Source: Corbicula japonica
Taxonomy: Eukaryota > Mollusca > Bivalvia > Venerida > Cyrenidae
Length of the DNA stretch: 64,000 bases
NCBI GenBank assembly: GCA_038501625.1
Contig: JAZAYU010001098.1
Location: forward strand, 24,685 to 88,684
Direction of reading: 5' to 3'
Shown here in pieces: positions 45,490 through 57,569 of the stretch. Position 1 is the first letter of the stretch. Every line of letters starts with the position of its first letter. The position numbers and the translations under genes were made by a program. The notes beneath the pieces were generated by a model, which was not told the origin of the DNA, searched no databases, and was given only the letters and a program-made list of their open reading frames with translations.

Positions 45490-47050
45490 TGAGTCATCAG
45501 AATGTACTCAACACTTTTCTGGCAATCGGCATGTACTCAATATATCTGTTATTAAAGCAATCGGATGCACTCACACACCTTTTGATTCCTTGGAACGTAC
45601 TCAATACACCTGTTTAATCAGTGGGATGTATGCAATTCACCTGTCCAGCCATTGAGATGCATGTCCAGCCATCAGGATGTACTCAATACACCTGTCCAGC
45701 AAAAGGGATGTATGCAATTCACCTGTCTGACCATCGGGATGTACTCTATACACCTGAATCATTGGGTTGTATTCAATACAACTGTCCAGCCACCAGGATG
45801 TACTCTATACTCCTGTCCAGCCACCAGGGTGTTCTCAATACAACTGTCCAGCGACCAGGGTGTACTCAATACAACTGTCCAGCCACCAGGATGTACTCAA
45901 TACAACTGTCCAGCCACCAGGATGTACTAAAAACAACGGTCCAGCCACCAGGATGTACTCAATACAACTGTCCAGCCACCAGGATGTACTAAAAACAACG
46001 GTCCAGCCACCAGGATGTACTCAATACAACTGTCCAGCCACCAGGATGTACTCAATACAACTGTCCTGCCACCAGGGTGTTCTCAATACAACTGTCCAGC
46101 GACCAGCATGTACTCAATACAACTGTCCAGCCACCAGGGTGTTCTCAATACAACTGTCCAGCCATCAGGATGTACTAAAAACAACAGTCCAGCCACCAGG
46201 ATGTACTCAATACAACTGTCCAGCCACCAGGATGTACTCAATACAACTGTCCAGCCACCAGGAAGTACTAAAACAACGGTCCAGCCACCAGGATGTACTC
46301 AATACAACTGTCCAGCCATCAGGATGTACTCAATACAACTGTCCAGCCACCAGGATGTACTAAAAACAACTGTCCAGCCACCAGGATGTACTCAATACAA
46401 CTGTCCAGCCACCAGGGTGTTCTCAATACAACTGTCCAGCGACCAGGATGTACTATAAACAACGGTCCAGCCACCAGGATGTACTCAATACAACTGTCAA
46501 GCCACCAGGATGTACTCAATACAACTGTCCAGCCTTCAGGATGTACTCAATACAACTGTCCAGCCACCAGGGTGTACTCAATACAACTGTCCAGCCACCA
46601 GGATGTACTAAAAACAACGGTCCAGCCACCAGGATGTACTCAATACAACTGTCCAGCCACCAGGATGTACTAAAAACAATGGTCCAGCCACCAGGATGTA
46701 CTCAATACAACTGTCCAGCCACCAGGATGTACTCAATACAACTGTCAAGCCACCAGGGTGTTCTCAATACAACTGTCCAGCCACCAGGATGTACTAAAAA
46801 CAACGGTCCAGCCACTAGGATGTACTCAATACAACTGTCCACCAATGGTATTTACTCAATACACCTTCTAAGTCATCGGGATGTACCCAATACAACTGTT
46901 CAGCTACTGGGATGTACTCAATGCACCTGTTGAATAATTGGGATGTGCTAAATACATCTGTCGAGCTATTGGGATGTACTCAACACACCATTCCAGTCAT
47001 CTAGATGTTCTCAATACACCTGTCAACCCATGGGAAAGCACTCAATACAT
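45490..47050. repeat. 31-bp minisatellite
   Basis: About 45-50 units of GGATGTACTCAATACAACTG plus TCCAGCCACCA. The core at 45,780-46,850 is homogeneous; units diverge toward both edges. Variants TACTAAAAACAACGG and GGTGTTCTC recur in patterns. All frames are open because the unit lacks stops; it is not a gene. Confidence 0.93.
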
Positions 47051-47248
47051 AGCCTCACTCTTATTACCCATTTACTCTATGAGATACAAGTTTTAGTGTT
47101 ATCCCATGACAAAAAATTGCATACATGTTTTACCTATTTAATCAATCTAAAAATAAATTATGTTAGAAGTTTATTATGAAACTTTCTGGTTTATTCCGGA
47201 ATATATCATGACCCTGAATAATATGCCCGCAGCTAATCCTATGCTACT

Positions 47249-47476
47249 GTTAACCCTTTACTCTATATATACAAGTTTTATGCATGTTTGAATAGTGTAG
47301 ATCCAGATCTGTGCCATCTGATCTGGATATGCACCGATCACTTCTTGATCAGAAAAAATCTAGTGAATCAGAAAGCAAACATTACAGATCCTGATCAAAC
47401 AGCATGGATGTGCCAGCTGATCTGGATCTACACTGTTCGCCAATGCCATAAAGCATTTATAAGTAGGAAAGAGTTA
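47249..47476. repeat. MITE copy, near full length
   Basis: TTAACCCTTTACTCTATATA to TAGGAAAGAGTTAA, with a shortened first hairpin. It lies about 33 nt from the candidate exon at 47,510. Confidence 0.78.
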
Positions 47477-47509
47477 ACGTCACACCGCCAAAATCCTTCG
47501 CAAAATTAC

Positions 47510-47593
47510 CTGAGCTTCTTGTCCCAATACGGACCCCTCCGGAAGTATCTTCTTTCAACGCGTCCAATTCTTTTACTGCTCTGTGGCTGCTTC
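47510..47593 (-). other. Candidate upstream ZMYND8 exon (84 bp)
   Basis: Strong acceptor TTTGTTTCCAG and donor CTCAG/GTAATT bound 84 bp that is more GC-rich than its surroundings. In the frame that joins the exon at 39,702 it is fully open and reads AVKELDALKEDTSGGVRIGT, but it has no ATG and needs one base from a further upstream exon. A second frame is also open. It could be coding in an alternative N-terminus or 5' UTR. Confidence 0.5.
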
Positions 47594-47804
47594 CTGGAAA
47601 CAAATGCAGACATGGTTTCTAAGAATTTGTGTGTTCTGGTAAGTATTGATTAACTTCCTGCAGATCGAGACAGTATTAACTGTAATGCCATTTACTCTGT
47701 GTTGTTTTCAGTTCCACGTCATTGCTTGTTATTTCAAAATGGGGCACAAGCCTCGGTTTTTACAAGTTTTATTCTTCAATAGAAAAAGTGTTGGGAGTAC
47801 ATTT

Positions 47805-48062
47805 AACGTCTTACTCCATAGGTGCTGCTTTTATTCAATTGGTAAATGGTGTAGATCAAGATAGCTGGCACATCTGTGCTCAGCCTGTCATTGTCCAAGG
47901 TTATAAAACTGAGCATGGAAACCAGTCTCAAATCTCAAGCATCTGATTGGCTGAAATGGCGACCAGTCGCCATTTCAGCCAATCAGATGCTTGAGATTTG
48001 AGACTGGTTTCCAAACTCAGTTTTATAACCTTCAGCCCTGATCAGAATCTACACTGTTCCCT
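47805..48062. repeat. MITE fragment with nested palindrome
   Basis: MITE-type AATGGTGTAGATCAAGATAG and CTGATCAGAATCTACACTG flank a near-perfect ~138-bp palindrome (47,897-48,032). Confidence 0.7.
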
Positions 48063-48080
48063 GTAAGATTTGTTGGGACA

Positions 48081-48266
48081 TACCGTCATTGTCTGAATAT
48101 AAGCCACACTTTTTTCCCAGAATTCGGCGGTAAAAAGTTGTGGGTGCGGCTAATACACAGGTTTGGCTGCTTATACACTTTGTTATGCCATTTTCATCTA
48201 TTCCATCAGGTTTGGGGGCAGTGCGGTTTATACACGAGTGCGGCTTATATTCGAACAATGACGGTA
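48081..48266. repeat. Inverted-repeat element, TACCGTCATTGT ends
   Basis: The second copy of the 5,858-6,044 element, in the same orientation, inserted inside MITE-like sequence (a MITE arm resumes after it at about 48,270). Confidence 0.75.
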
Positions 48267-48674
48267 TCTGATCAAGAAGTGACCAATGCAGATTCTAATC
48301 AGACCGCATGGAAATGCGGAATGATCTGGATCTACAATGGTCCTAATAACAAATTTTCCCTCCAATAAATATATACCATGTGTTAGTAATACAAAATATC
48401 GAAAAAGAACCAAATATTCAATGAATAGAAAACAAATTTTGGTAAAAGGGGATTTGACTATACCTAGTCTGCATACAGTTCTGCTTTTTTGCCAAAATTA
48501 ACATCAACAAAAACAAGTCTGAAGATGATCTGATAGGAATTCAATGCTCCGTTATAATAAAAGGGAAATAACTCCACCATGTTTTTTCCAACTTTGAGAA
48601 CTCTGTTGTGACTGTAAACACCCAACATTCAGAGTTTCTGGTGAAGACTAAAATACAATAAGTTTATTACTCCC

Positions 48675-49385
48675 TACCCCAATCACAGCCTATGCAGTAG
48701 TCTTTAAAAAGAGGTATCCCCCCCCCCCACTCTATGCAATATTGACCACATGACCCAGCTTAATTTAAGTAGAAAAGTGGTCATTTAGTTTGTTTTGAGC
48801 CCAGAATTCCACATCTATTTTCAGTAACCCACTTCTACTTTGAAACTGACTATTGTGTCAAATTTTAACCAGTGTACAGACCCCAAACAGACTGAATATC
48901 ACAGGAGTTTTATCAGGGTTTACGCTGTTTTATTTTTCTGCAGTTAATAATTTTCTGCAGAACTTCTCAATGAGCAATAAATTAACCAGTTTAAAATACA
49001 TTGAATCTGTTAATGACTACCTACACTGCTCCCAGCTTATATAGCAGTAGTCTCAATTTAAGGGGGGGAGGGGGGGGGGGGTATGGGGTATTCCCCTGCA
49101 ATACTGACCATATAAAACCCAGCTATATTTTGTAAGAAAGCAGCTATAGATAATTTTATTTCTTTTTGAGAACAGGATCCCACTTCCATTTTCATTAACC
49201 CACTTTTACTTTCAAAGATAATGAAATCACTGGTTAAATTTCAATCAGTGTAGACCCAAAACAACCTGTATATCTGAAGTGTTTTATCTGGGTCTACACC
49301 ACGTTTGTTTTTAATGAATAATTTTCTGCAGAACTCCTCCAATCTATAAACCAGAGTTCAAATTACATTAATACTGCGGTTATTA
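48675..49385. repeat. Diverged ~350-bp tandem duplication with poly-C and poly-G tracts
   Basis: Two copies share GCAGTAGTCT, CCCAGCT, CAGTGTA-AGACCC, TTTTCTGCAGAACT. The first copy carries a ~13-base C run near 48,720; the second a G-rich run near 49,062-49,081. Confidence 0.6.
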
Positions 49386-51393
49386 GGTTAGGTTAACTCA
49401 GTGATGTCAGAAACATGGTTCGATGCAAGATTTCCAGATTATGGGGTACATTTCACGAAGCCTTAAATGATTTTTTAGCAAAACTCCATGGATGCAAATG
49501 AAATATGCTGCCCCAAAAGGGGTCTAAAGCAACCTACTGAACCCCTCTGGATCCACCCCCATGATTTCTCATCCATCCCGATAAATAAAATGTTTATAAA
49601 ATGAATCTATATAGATCGCACAGGAACGTACTTCATGTTTGTTTAAGTGTCATATCTGTGTATTTTTCTGTTTGTTATTTCATCAAAACTATGTGAAACT
49701 ACTGCTCTGGCCACCCCAATGCTTAGAAACGGCATTTCATGTTGTAAACCAGTTAAGCGAAATGTGTAAACAAGGACTTAATATCTTAATAATGATAACA
49801 AACCCAAACTTTTAACTGTATCTCTTTAAAAAGGCTTACAATTCAAAACACTTTATACAAGTTGTCGCATCTTACAGTCTGCTGCCTGAAAATGTAAGAC
49901 TACTAATATTTAAGCCGCTAACCCCCTTCTCAAAAAACTAGCTACGCTCCTGGTAAATGGGACCGAACCTCTAAAACAGTCGTCAGAAAGTTGTTAATAC
50001 TCTAGCTACGCACCTGCCTACAAATTAAACTGAAACATGAAAACACATCACATATTGTACATACTTATTAGTGATTCAATTAGATAACATACTGTTAAAC
50101 ACATGTAAATTAGTACACACTTTGTTAATAGGAAAAGTAAACAATCATACATAAAAGTGTTATGAAATAATACTCTCAAATGAAGCGCGAAAGTTCAAAT
50201 TGCAAGGAATAACTAACTAAATAATACCTTTCATTTCTGCCTTTTCTTCAAGTCAGTATCTACATCAGAATTATCTTTTCTTTCTTTACATGTAGGCTGC
50301 CATTTGCAATTCACCTCTAAACCACATGTATTGCTGAATCTATTTTTAGCTCAGCAGGGTTGAGTGAGCAAGACCTCTTGTTATCAATTAGCAGAAGCCG
50401 ACCATGTGACTTCACTGTCATGGAGACTGGATTTCTATTGGCTGATTATCTGTAAATTGATTAAATGCCAGTCTACATTGATAAAGAGGCATCCAGTGGG
50501 TAAAATAACAAAAGGGGAGTAGAGTTGCAAAATAAAATTTCTTTGTACCTTATGATTTAGCATTAATAAGTAGATCAAAAGAAAAAATTATGTTTTAATA
50601 CTATTGAACAATATAATTTAAATATGCCTATATATTTTAAAGATTTAAATATCTTAAGGAAGTAAATTTTCAAAGAAAAAAAAACAACTTCTATGTTTTA
50701 CTCAGAAGTTCATATTTAAAGGAAAACTCATTGTATCACAATTAGAAATAGTGATACCTTCCTTTTTTAACATAAACAGACATGGCTATCCTTTAAAACA
50801 AAAAATCACTGTTTACATGGTTTTGCCAAGTAAGACTGAATTAACATTTTCATTAAAGACTCTGTAAATAAGTAATGTATTAACACAGTGCCTTGACTCT
50901 TTTTAAGACACTGGGTCAGGGAATTGAATCTTTTATGACCAGTGTAGACCCAACTCAGTCCAAGCATCTGCAGTTTGATCAGGGTCTACGCTGTTTGCTA
51001 TTTAGATATTAAATTTTGTTAAACATTTATATTAATAGTAAATGCAGGACTGACACAAAGGGTTAACTCTTTACTCCATATATACACATTTTATTGCATG
51101 TGCAACCAGTGTAGATCCTGTCATAAACAACCTAATAAATCAAAATGCAAACAGTGCAGATCCTTATCAGATGGCAGTGATGTGCCAGCTGATCTGGAAC
51201 TACACTGTTTACCCAGGCCATAACGGCATATACATGGAGAAAAGGGTCAAGAACCCAGCTATCTGAACCCTTTACTTTATACATACAGGATTTTATCAGA
51301 TGTGTTTCCTGAGTAGATCCTGATCTACACTTGTTGAACATGTTGAATCTTCATCAGAAATAACCAAATGATTCAAAAGTGAACAGTGCAGAT

Positions 51394-51790
51394 GTGACTC
51401 GGATATGGTTGAGCTAATACCGCGCTTGTACTATCTCGCCATTTTATGGCGACGTGGTAGAGTGTGGGACTGGCATGCTTGTGGTCCCGGGTTCAATCCT
51501 TGGTTCAGGAGTGGATTTTTCAGAACCCTTGTTACAAATGACGCCAAACGTGAGGCTTGCCAAGGATGTTTAAACACCTTGAGATCCCTCCACAAGTGAA
51601 TCTCTGTACTCAATGGAATTTCGAGGACAAATTACAATCTGGCCGGGGTGTATGTAACCCGGCTATAGTTAAGTTATTACCGTGCTTTTATTATCTCGCC
51701 ATAGCATTATGGCCATTCGGTAAAGAGTAGGAATGGCATGTGAGGGGTTCCAGGTTCAATCCTTGGTTCAGGCATCTATTTTTCAGAACC
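51394..51790 (+). repeat. Two tandem tRNA-like SINE units
   Basis: Both contain TCTCGCCAT, an A-box-like GTGGTAGAGTGTGGG or CGGTAAAGAGTAGG, and a B-box-like GGTTCAATCC followed by TTGGTTCAGG and TTTTTCAGAACCCTTG. Units start near 51,394 and 51,648. They are tRNA-derived in form; neither reads as an intact tRNA. Confidence 0.55.
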
Positions 51791-52476
51791 CTTGCTAGCT
51801 ACACAGATTCTGACTAAATGGCACAGATGTGATGGAATGACAACCATTTTGACAGGATTAAGAGTAAAAGGAAAAAGAAGCTATATCTAGCCCATTTCGG
51901 GAGGACCCATATTAGTAGTGATTCTTCAACTCTTAAAAATGACTAACAAAAATAATTTTATGAAAAGAAACATTGTAGATACTGTCCCTTGCCCCAACCC
52001 CTCATATTTACACTTCAACTTCGTTCTCTACGATAAAGTCTTATTCATCAAACAGATCATAATTTCTGTTGGTAAACAGTGTGATGTACTATTTTAAAAG
52101 GCGTTCATAATTTATTTGATGTAGCACAATTTTTGGACGTGTGACGTCGCCGAGCACGCATGCTTTGCCACGAAAAGCTACGAAAAAGCGTGCCGTCATT
52201 CACTGTGTCGTCAACGTTGCTGTTTCAACAGCCTTATTGCAAAGCCGAAATATCACGTAAAGTTCTCATGATTTCTGTATTAATGAGAGTATTTTTGAGT
52301 GTAAATATAAGGATTGAATCAATATTTAATGGTTTTCATTTGGGTATGAATGAAAACCAATAAACATCGATTCAATCCATAACTCTTGACCCTTTATACC
52401 CTAATCACATATTTATTGTTTTCTGCAAGATCCATGGTAGGAACATGTTAAATGCTTACACATAATTGGTTTTAAA

Positions 52477-52621
52477 TTAACCCTTTCCTCCATCCGTGCC
52501 ATCTGATCAGGATCTGCACTGGTCGCATTTTGGTCAGAAATAACTAATCAAAAAGCGAACAGTGCAGATCCTGATCAGACGGCATGGATGCAAAAAAGGT
52601 GTCTATGGAGGAAAGGGTTAA
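52477..52621. repeat. Internally deleted MITE copy (145 bp)
   Basis: Perfect ends (TTAACCCTTTCCTCCATC ... GGAGGAAAGGGTTAA), but one arm of each hairpin is missing. Only the central TTTTGGTCAGAAATAAC linker and the adjacent arms remain. Confidence 0.85.
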
Positions 52622-53604
52622 TAAAAGGAACTGAAATGATCGACACGCTGTTGAGGGAGCCAAAACCAGATAAATTATATAAATCTGGCAGTGGCCAAAT
52701 CACAAGAGATCCACATCAATTTTCAATTGTGCTACAAGTTCTTTTTTTAATGAAAAAACAAACAACACAACAACAACTTTGTTATCAATGAATACATAAA
52801 TTCTCAAAACCATATCTTTTTTCAGTGTTTGATGAAGGCTACTTGGACATTTCATTACCTATCTTGATTGTAAAAATTATTACACAAACAGTTCGGTCAC
52901 ACAGTTCTGCTAAGAGAAAACAGGAAGGGGGGCCAGCAGGCAGGAAGTGTTCACAGGTATGGTACACGCACCTGGTATTATCCAGAGAGATGTTTTGCAG
53001 ACAAAAACTAGACTGTGTGCGTAACAAAATTGTGTATGAGGTATTAACAATATGTTGTCATCATGACTAGTAAATAAGTGCCACAAAATTTAATTACCTA
53101 AAAAAAAAACAATGGGCCATAACTCTGGTGAAAACAATTGCATGACAAATTCTTTTACAACCATTAACACATCATCTGTGCAAGTTTGAAAGAATTCAGC
53201 CAAAATAGAAAATGAGAAGTTGACGCCACACAATTTTATTAATGAAATAAACAAATGGGTCATAATTCTGGTAAAAATGGTCACAGGAAATAAAAATCTT
53301 TTTTTACGATCATCTACACATCATTTGATAGTTAATGAGGAGTTGATGCCAAAAGATTTGGAGGAGTCATACAAACATACAGATGAGTGCAACTCTATAT
53401 CCTTTCCCAGCCCAACCCCATTTTATGTTTGGAAGCTTATAACATAGTGAAATAACTATGTTCTAATAACAGAAACCAATTTGTGTCTGAAATCCTGTGA
53501 CATAAAACTATAAAACAATGCTTTTATGCAAATTTTTCTGTTGAGACGGGAATATTACGCTACGGGTTTTAAAACTGTTAAATTAGATGCTCTCCATGAG
53601 TCCG

Positions 53605-53808
53605 GGAATTGCTGGCAAAATTTACTCTAGGAATCTTGGCATGGCTGACCATGTTTTCTCTACGACTCCTCGCATGGTTGACCATGTTTTCTCTAAGACT
53701 CCTGGCATGGCTGACCATGTTTTCTCTACAACTCCTGGCATGGCTGACCATGTTTTCTCTACAACTCCTGGCATGGCTGACCATGTTTTCTCTATGACTT
53801 CTGGCATA
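53605..53808. repeat. 33-bp minisatellite
   Basis: About six units of CATGGCTGACCATGTTTTCT plus CTACAACTCCTGG. 33 is a multiple of three, so several frames on both strands stay open. No start, splice or similarity evidence for a gene. Confidence 0.88.
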
Positions 53809-53951
53809 AGTTGGGAGTCCAACTTATGATAATAACCGGGACATTTACCTTGTTAAATGTTCACCCCTTTGATTATAATAGAGATGTTGTGATGATCACT
53901 AGTAAATCTGTTGGATACATTGTGAAATTTGTTACATAAGTAACACAATAC

Positions 53952-54072
53952 CTTAAACAGCTGGTCAATCTGTAACACAGGACGGCCAGGCTTCATCTGT
54001 GCTGTGACTTCTGAAATTGGGTTTTTGTTTCATGTATCGTTTCTTGCTGGGCCGGCCGATTAACTATGTATC
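53952..54072 (-). other. Candidate upstream exon (121 bp), frame unresolved
   Basis: The acceptor ATATTTTCAG and donor TTTAAG/GTATTG look real. One frame begins LIGRPSKKRYMKQKP, with an AT-hook-like GRP core. A different frame ends KPGRPVLQIDQLFK. The two are separated by a shift near an AAAAACCC run, and no single frame is open throughout. It may be 5' UTR with a short upstream ORF, or a coding exon with an assembly indel. Confidence 0.35.
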
Positions 54073-54325
54073 CTGAAAATATGGAAATCACAATTAAACT
54101 TAACCCTTTCTTCCATGTGAATGGCTTATATGCCATAGGAAAACTTTGTAGAACCATACCAGCCTGCAATTTCTTGCAGTTTAATTTGGATCTACACTGT
54201 TTGCATCTTGAACAGTATTAGTCTAATCTGAAAGCAAAAGGTGCAGATCGTGATCAGACTGCATGGTTGTGCAAGCTGTTGATCTACACTGGTCGCACAT
54301 TTGATTAAAGTCTGAAGAGCATCCA

Positions 54326-54521
54326 GGGCTTTTTTTCTTCTTTAGTAAAGGCCGTTTATGGGCACCTTCCCCTCATAAAATTTCTTTAAAATCACATAGT
54401 TTTCCCCAAAAAGTAACTTTACCTTCGGGTTTTTTCACTTTCCTTTAAAAAAAAATCACGCTATTTTCCCCAAAATTATAGGGCATGGGCCCCTTCTCCA
54501 GGCAGTAAAAAAGCCCTGGCA
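54326..54521. repeat. MITE with CAGGGCTTTTTT ends
   Basis: CAGGGCTTTTTTTCTTC to AAAAAAGCCCTG, ~195 bp, AT- and C-rich inside (TTTTCCCCAAAA). A second copy in opposite orientation is at 60,809-60,995. The CAGGG terminus suggests a hAT-type non-autonomous element. Confidence 0.7.
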
Positions 54522-55153
54522 TCCATGCAGTAGAGGGTTAAGTGAATGAAATTTATGGTCCCAACATGCTTAACCCTTTACTTGTGCACATTTTTGTATT
54601 GCATATATCAACAGTGTGAATTCAGTTCAGCTAGCAAATCCATGCCATCTAATTAGGATCTATACAGTTTACTTCTTGGTTGGAAAAAATGTTTGCTGTT
54701 AGCTGAAACACCGATAACAGAGTAATATTAGTATAGTGTTGTATCCAGGATTAAAAAAGGGCAGGGTGCTGCAAAAAAGGGGCAGGGGCAAATTCGCGCT
54801 TTTCGCCAGCTAAAGGGCACTTTTCAGCATATGCACTGCAATTCATTATGCAAAGCAATGTCAATTTATAATTATTATTATTTGGACTATATACTGTTAT
54901 TAATAAAATACAAGTGTTTATCATATTTTGTTTAAATTTTAATCATTGTATATCTCCTATATTTTAGCCTGAACAGTGTCTGTGCTATCAGATCTATTCT
55001 GATCGCTGTAGAAAAGAAGGAAATTTATTAATTTTTAGATTGTTGGGGGGTGGTTGAGGCGGATATGGTGTTTAAAACAGTTCTGAGTCAATGAATTTTA
55101 ACGAGATTAACTCTGACAACAAATCAGCAATAGCACAATCTTGTATAAATTTG

Positions 55154-57383
55154 GTCCAGGGTTGCCAGCACCAAGGATGAAAAAATTTCCCTGACTTTTC
55201 CCTGACTTTTCACTGACCAAATCGCGTTTTTCACTGACCAATAATACCAAAAGTTAACGGCCGCCAACACCCTTACTGCTGTCCAATCCACCCATAAGTA
55301 CATTTTTATTATTTTAACAATATATTATTACATTATTTAACAATTAAAGCATCATTTATACATCTAGTAGAAAGTTCTATAGATATATGTTTAGTGAAAT
55401 ATTAAACTAATACTATTACAAGATTTAACCAATACTTCTAAGATATTTGGCAATAATGTATTCTTATTCTTCATACAGAAACTAAATGAATAAACAACAT
55501 GGTATAAAGCAAGAGATTATTACAACTGAAGGTTAAGCATCCATTATTCACTATTGACTGGAATAATCATCAAATGCAGAGTAAAAGAAAAATACCTAAT
55601 CTGTGAATAGGCCAGCGAACAACATACCATTTTACACAAGTAGAACAACCCCTCAGACAAAATGCCTATACATGTTTCCTTCACGTTGTAAAATAAAATA
55701 TTATTATACAAAACTCAATACAATGCTGTTTACACCTTACAAGTGAAACAAAAACATACAATTTAGCCTGTTCAGTGCTTGGATAAACTTAGAAAAATGC
55801 ATGTAGGTTTTGAAGATCCCAGTTCCAATCCAATAAATATAAATAATTAATAGTCTGATCCAAAGGAAAAGTATGACAGTATGTTATACTGGGCCTAATG
55901 GAAAATAGGTCAGTTGATGCAGAATTACACCTGGCCTAATGGAAAATAGGTCAGTTGATGCAGAATGTATGAATAAATTTTCAAATTAATCTGGAGAAAA
56001 ACTTTTGAAGTTTGTGTCACAAGATTTAAAAAAAAACATGCACCTGTCATAAAAATGATTGACTGGGCCACATAAAAAATATGCCAGGCACATCTCGTAC
56101 ACATGATACCAAGTATCTCACTTGTTTAAAGTTTCAAGTCAATTTCTTGAAAAATGTAGCAGTAGTTTGTGCCGCAATATTTTGTTTAAATCTTACCATT
56201 ATACAAAACTAAGTTGCTGTGAACGGAATGCTGGAACACGGATTTTGTACATGACATGTTCACATTATGACAGTCAATTCTGCCAATTATTTTAAAATCC
56301 AACCATAGATCAAAATATACCCAACAAAAAAAGTTCTGCACACAAGTGCTCTTTTGCGTAAATGTTATAATATAGCAAATGACTGGTATTAATTCTTACA
56401 TGTATATCAAGATTAATTATTTGCGGAGTTAAGAACAAAAATGAAATTGAAATTGGTTGGTAAATAAGCGAGAAATGTCATTTTGAGTATGATGGCAGTC
56501 TACAGTCAAAAGTTGCAAAATTTGCCATATCAAGGTAGAGGTGTGAAATTTATGAAATCACTCAACATTTCACCTGAGTGTCTGTTTTAAGCAATTATGA
56601 CCATGCACTGTGATGCTAGTAACAGTTGGTAATCAAAATTTGATACCAAGCCATTTCCAGAATTACGCTCAAAATTAAGTTTTTATTAATTAAAGTATCA
56701 CATTGTCTCACTCATTGACCTAAAGGTATGACAAGACAGTTTAGTGATGATTTGAACAGTTTCCATTCTGTATTAATGAAAACATTTTAGTATCCAGTTT
56801 ATAACGTGTATAAAAGCAACCATCCAATGCAATCAACACCTAATCTTATTTGAGAAAAACAAATCTGCATTGTTTTTCAAATTAATTTATTTCTACAGGT
56901 CGACAAGGAAGGTTTTCGTTATTTTGACCGTCATGGCAAATGTCTGACCACACCGGCCACCTAGACGTCTTTCTAAACAAGACAGAAAACATGAAGTTGG
57001 TCAAGCTAGTTGATCTACCCGGTTCTCTTGTTCACGAATGGAACCTAATTTTGCAGAGTATATATGGCCAAAGACACAAACTATCATCAGTAAGGCCTGT
57101 ATAGCAGAAGTAACTAAGTTCAGAGTGTTTCTTTGAGCTGGATCTCGGAAGGAACTTTTATTATAATACACAACGATAAAAAATGTTTATAACAGAACAT
57201 TAGTAAATGCAATCTTTAATAAAATAGAACAAATTTTTCTTTCAAACTTATTTTTCCCTGACTTTTCACTGACTTTTCAGGATTTTTATTTTTCACTGAC
57301 CAATTTTCAAAATTCCCTGACAATTCCCTGACCTTGAAAAAAAATCAAATTTCCCTGACTTTTCAAGTCCGCTGGCAACCCTG
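55154..57383. mobile_element. ~2.2-kb element with CAGGGTTGCCAGC termini
   Basis: CAGGGTTGCCAGC and GCTGGCAACCCTG are perfect 13-bp inverted ends, each followed inward by TTTCCCTGACTTTTC-like motifs. TGGTC occurs directly outside both ends, a possible 5-bp duplication. The interior has no long ORF and an internal tandem copy of CCTAATGGAAAATAGGTCAG (about 55,893 and 55,935). Probably non-autonomous; hAT-like by its CAGGG ends (inference). Confidence 0.65.
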
Positions 57384-57569
57384 TGGTCTGTCTCGTATAA
57401 TTCAAGAAATTTGAAAATGTTACCAAAAAACAACTTCAGACATTATATTTGACATAAACTTCCATATCAGTTAACCTTAATCTATTTCTGAAATATATCA
57501 GGATTGATTTTATTTAACACAGTTTGGGAAAGTATGGGAAGCTAAGACCACTGCTGATAATTTATTTTT

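Noticed and set aside
45767..46673. Overlapping plus-strand ORFs up to 198 codons with YSIQLSSHQDVL repeats
   Set aside because: Products of the 31-bp minisatellite, open in every frame.
43560..47050. CRISPR-like regular repeats
   Set aside because: Units are contiguous without unique spacers and the genome is clearly eukaryotic.
50222..50345. Minus-strand exon-like segment reading CKERKDNSDVDTDLKKRQK
   Set aside because: Ends in TGA just before a possible donor, lacks a convincing acceptor, and joins no neighbouring exon.
51440..51500. A functional tRNA gene at the GGTTCAATCC box
   Set aside because: The A and B boxes are present but no acceptor-stem pairing or clear anticodon arm; two tandem copies with shared tails indicate SINEs.
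53578..53829. Repetitive ORFs on both strands (AWLTMFSLRLL; SAMPGVVEKTW)
   Set aside because: A 33-bp minisatellite keeps frame in all phases; no other coding signal.
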